The notes under the pieces: generated by a model | Told to the model about the DNA's origin: nothing | Seen by the model: only the letters and a program-made list of their open reading frames with translations | Databases searched by the model: none | Program-made: the position numbers and the translations under genes | In this document: one piece after another, positions 32,775 through 32,870 of the stretch | Layout of the letters: every line of letters starts with the position of its first letter | Numbering within the stretch: position 1 is the stretch's first letter | NCBI RefSeq assembly: GCF_001442535.1 | Contig: NZ_CP013141.1 | Location: 5,248,253 to 5,281,122, forward strand | Reading direction: 5' to 3' | DNA: 32,870 nucleotides | DNA from: Lysobacter antibioticus | GTDB lineage: Bacteria > Pseudomonadota > Gammaproteobacteria > Xanthomonadales > Xanthomonadaceae

Positions 32775-32870
32775 TCAGGACGGCGCGCGCGGCGGATACA
32801 GCGGCGGCAACGGCGATGCTGCCGTCTGCTCCACCTCGCGCCACGACGGGCCCTGGGCAAAGGCCTGGCG
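32775..32870 (-). CDS. Possible C-terminal end of a protein cut by the window edge
   Basis: Reading the minus strand from the right edge gives 31 codons before a TGA at 32775-32777: RQAFAQGPSWREVEQTAASP followed by a proline-rich tail. Composition and GC3 look coding, but no family can be named from so little. 32599-32774 between this and the symporter shows no gene. Confidence 0.35.
   Translation of the reverse strand, partial: RQAFAQGPSWREVEQTAASPLPPLYPPRAPS

Overview
The window looks like chromosomal DNA of a Lysobacter-like member of the Xanthomonadaceae. The evidence is very high GC with strong GC3 bias, protein sequences of xanthomonad type (NrdA/NrdB, MetE, GapA, transketolase, OmpW), AGGAG-type ribosome binding sites, and intergenic hairpin repeats of a kind I associate with Lysobacter genomes. 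This placement comes from memory, not from a search. There is no phage, insertion sequence with a transposase, CRISPR array, tRNA or rRNA.

Layout. 1-365: start of a DUF2339-type membrane protein on the minus strand, with an apparent one-base frameshift in a C-run. 481-5021: a cobalamin riboswitch followed by class Ia ribonucleotide reductase nrdA and nrdB. The two genes are separated by a small repeat-bounded element carrying an antisense four-helix-bundle (23S rRNA intervening-sequence protein family) gene. A second, gene-less version of the element follows nrdB. 5144-7419: acyl-CoA thioesterase, a small membrane protein, an aldo/keto reductase. 7466-10867: a catecholate-type TonB receptor and a ClpP-fold lipoprotein, both minus strand. 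11118-13881: promoter, 12-bp dyad, second cobalamin riboswitch and metE. 13972-15974 (minus): two paralogous cupin-like/HEAT proteins and a 48-residue peptide, arranged like a small RiPP-type or peptide-modification locus. 16469-18386: gap, then ompW. 18615-23188: S1/P1 nuclease, a metallo-beta-lactamase-fold hydrolase, a small molybdopterin-domain protein and modABC. 23228-24890 (minus): a BlaI-type repressor with two operators over its own promoter and an M56 peptidase with an STN-like tail. 24923-27010: acetyl-CoA hydrolase/transferase family protein with an in-frame 69-bp tandem repeat. 27011-27605: repeat-rich spacer. 27606-32598 (minus): acyltransferase-3 membrane protein, transketolase, dicarboxylate/amino-acid symporter. 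The end of another minus-strand gene may lie at the right edge.

How the parts work together. The two riboswitches control two B12-independent isozymes (NrdAB and MetE), so one vitamin signal would lower both when cobalamin is available. The molybdate transporter sits just downstream of a putative molybdopterin-binding protein. The BlaI/M56 pair forms a self-contained sensor-repressor unit.

The most novel candidate is the 13972-15974 locus. One protein keeps a histidine-rich cupin-like metal site, its paralogue has lost it, and both end in HEAT-like helices. The last gene is a short peptide with a strong ribosome binding site. The second candidate is the repeat-bounded four-helix-bundle element, which splits nrdA from nrdB and supplies codons to the start of nrdB.
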